Positions 63,224 to 64,000 of a stretch of DNA of 64,000 nt are shown piece by piece (position 1 is the first letter of the stretch; the number at the start of each line of letters is the position of its first letter). The notes under the pieces were generated by a model. It saw only the letters and a program-made list of their open reading frames with translations. It had not been told where the DNA came from and did no database searches. The translations under genes were made by a program, and so were the position numbers. The DNA is taken from positions 186,001-250,000 of the forward strand of contig VRZD01000002.1 in assembly GCA_016743235.1 (NCBI GenBank). Reading direction: 5' to 3'. The stretch comes from Pantanalinema sp. GBBB05 (GTDB lineage Bacteria; Cyanobacteriota; Cyanobacteriia; Leptolyngbyales; Leptolyngbyaceae).

Positions 63224-64000
63224 ATGGACTTAGTCGAAAGCAGTAGAATGGCAGTCAAAACCCTGACTGCTAACAAGCTCCGGAGTACGTTAACCATGTT
63301 AGGCATCATCATTGGCAATGCCTCAGTGATTGCCATGATTGGGATTGGTCAGGGGGCGCAAAAGTTGGCATCAGAGCAGTTCGAATCCTTAGGTCCAAAT
63401 GTGTTGTTTGTCACCCCAGGCAGCCGGGAAGCCCGCAACCGCACGTTTGATTTGCCGCGAACGCTAGTGTTGGAAGACGCGAAGGCAATCGCGACTCAAG
63501 TCCCCTCAATTAATGAAGTGGCAGCACAACGGCAGAGCCAGTTACCGGTGGTGTATCGCAACCTCAACACCAACTCCCTTGTCGTGGGCACGACACCAGA
63601 ATTCCTCTCTGTCCGCAACTTTGACATGGCGCGGGGACGGTTTATCTCTAATCAGGATGTAGAGCGGAATACGCAAGTTGTAGCGCTGGGGTCGGATGTA
63701 GCCACTCGCTTCTTCGGTAATCGCGATCCGATCGGGGAACAGATCCGGATTCGCGGCTTAAGTTTTCAGGTGATTGGCGTCCTGCGGTCTAAGGGCGCAT
63801 TTCTGGGCAATAACCAGGATGATGCCGTTTATATCCCGATTACGACTCAAGCAAACCGTCTGGCGGGACAAACCTCACCCTATGGGTTGGATTTGACCTT
63901 TATCTCGATCTCAGCCAAGAACGAAGCCAGTATTCGCGCGGCTGAATTTCAGATTACCAACCTGTTACGACTGCGCCACAAGATCACCGATCGGGATGAC
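63224..64000 (+). CDS. MacB-type ABC transporter permease, partial (cut by window edge)
   Basis: ATG 63224 with GGAAGGG 8 bases upstream opens 259 codons that run off the right edge. It begins MDLVESSRMAVKTLTANKLR, then the first membrane segment GIIIGNASVIAMIGIGQGAQKL, the periplasmic core LGPNVLFVTPGSRE and RGRFISNQDVE, as in MacB/FtsX-like permeases. No ATP-binding domain is seen N-terminally, so, as in many cyanobacteria, the ATPase should be a separate gene beyond the window. Substrate unknown. Confidence 0.9.
   Translation, partial: MDLVESSRMAVKTLTANKLRSTLTMLGIIIGNASVIAMIGIGQGAQKLASEQFESLGPNVLFVTPGSREARNRTFDLPRTLVLEDAKAIATQVPSINEVAAQRQSQLPVVYRNLNTNSLVVGTTPEFLSVRNFDMARGRFISNQDVERNTQVVALGSDVATRFFGNRDPIGEQIRIRGLSFQVIGVLRSKGAFLGNNQDDAVYIPITTQANRLAGQTSPYGLDLTFISISAKNEASIRAAEFQITNLLRLRHKITDRDD

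Noticed and set aside
1..64000. CRISPR arrays, IS elements or prophage
   Set aside because: No regular spacer-repeat series, transposase motif or phage structural gene was seen anywhere in the window.

Overview
The window is chromosomal DNA of a cyanobacterium. It carries psbI, psb34, chlM, a CcmP-type carboxysome shell protein, a CimA-type citramalate synthase, a DUF3769 LptD-like protein and a plastid-type pyruvate dehydrogenase E2. The HIP1 octamer GCGATCGC recurs through most genes, as in many filamentous and Leptolyngbya-like lineages. The genus cannot be fixed by eye. No rRNA, convincing tRNA, CRISPR array, insertion sequence or prophage was seen. Nearly all genes are intact and housekeeping-like. 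Only the GNAT gene at the left edge and the ABC permease gene at the right edge are cut.

Layout: 1-5.9 kb holds a small-peptide/DUF952/GNAT operon, gamma-glutamyltransferase, an EI24 membrane protein, a low-GC two-gene islet (3901-4634) and recF. 5.9-10.1 kb holds a Ca-type P-ATPase (pacL) divergent from a degenerate-P-loop ATPase, with a cluster of palindromes between them. 10.1-13.1 kb holds thiG with a hairpin-rich leader, psb34 and an LpxB-related glycosyltransferase. 13.3-18.5 kb holds recQ, an unknown protein and a Ser/Thr kinase. 18.7-24.5 kb holds the LptD-like DUF3769 protein, psbI and two glycosyltransferases. 24.5-28.7 kb holds an unknown protein with a duplicated module, ccmP plus a pentapeptide protein, and a ComFB-like protein. 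A gap of about 1 kb without a convincing gene follows.

29.7-34.5 kb carries a PhoD-like phosphatase, GDP-fucose synthase, ndk and chlM. 34.6-41.1 kb is the most coherent functional block. A leftward set (acidic 'calcium-binding' protein, 2Fe-2S ferredoxin, SixA phosphatase) and marR diverge from a rightward set (V4R protein, small NWE-motif protein, phycobilisome-like globin, second V4R protein, Ser/Thr kinase). This resembles the slr0144-slr0152 photosystem II assembly operon of Synechocystis, but is split into two divergent arms and has SixA attached.

41.1-49.9 kb holds an NnrU/Z-ISO-like protein, a thioredoxin, an FHA protein, thiO, a ferredoxin, cimA, a DUF427 protein and acyl-ACP synthetase. 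50-64 kb holds a YlqD protein, PDH E2 with a DUF1995 protein, a PPP-type phosphatase, a YciI protein, pheT, a UbiH-type hydroxylase paired with a homocysteine-biosynthesis (DUF39) protein, a Pro-rich unknown protein with a newly read 47-aa companion, and a GbsR/MarR regulator leading an HlyD/MacB-type efflux operon that runs off the window.

The non-obvious signals are: pyrimidine/purine-rich segments inserted in frame into recF, the LpxB-like gene (twice) and probably cimA; structured intergenic elements (2748-2806, 10385-10480, 34532-34587); dispersed GTAGGGA hairpins; two small genes with strong Shine-Dalgarno sequences; and the divergent photosystem-assembly-like cluster.
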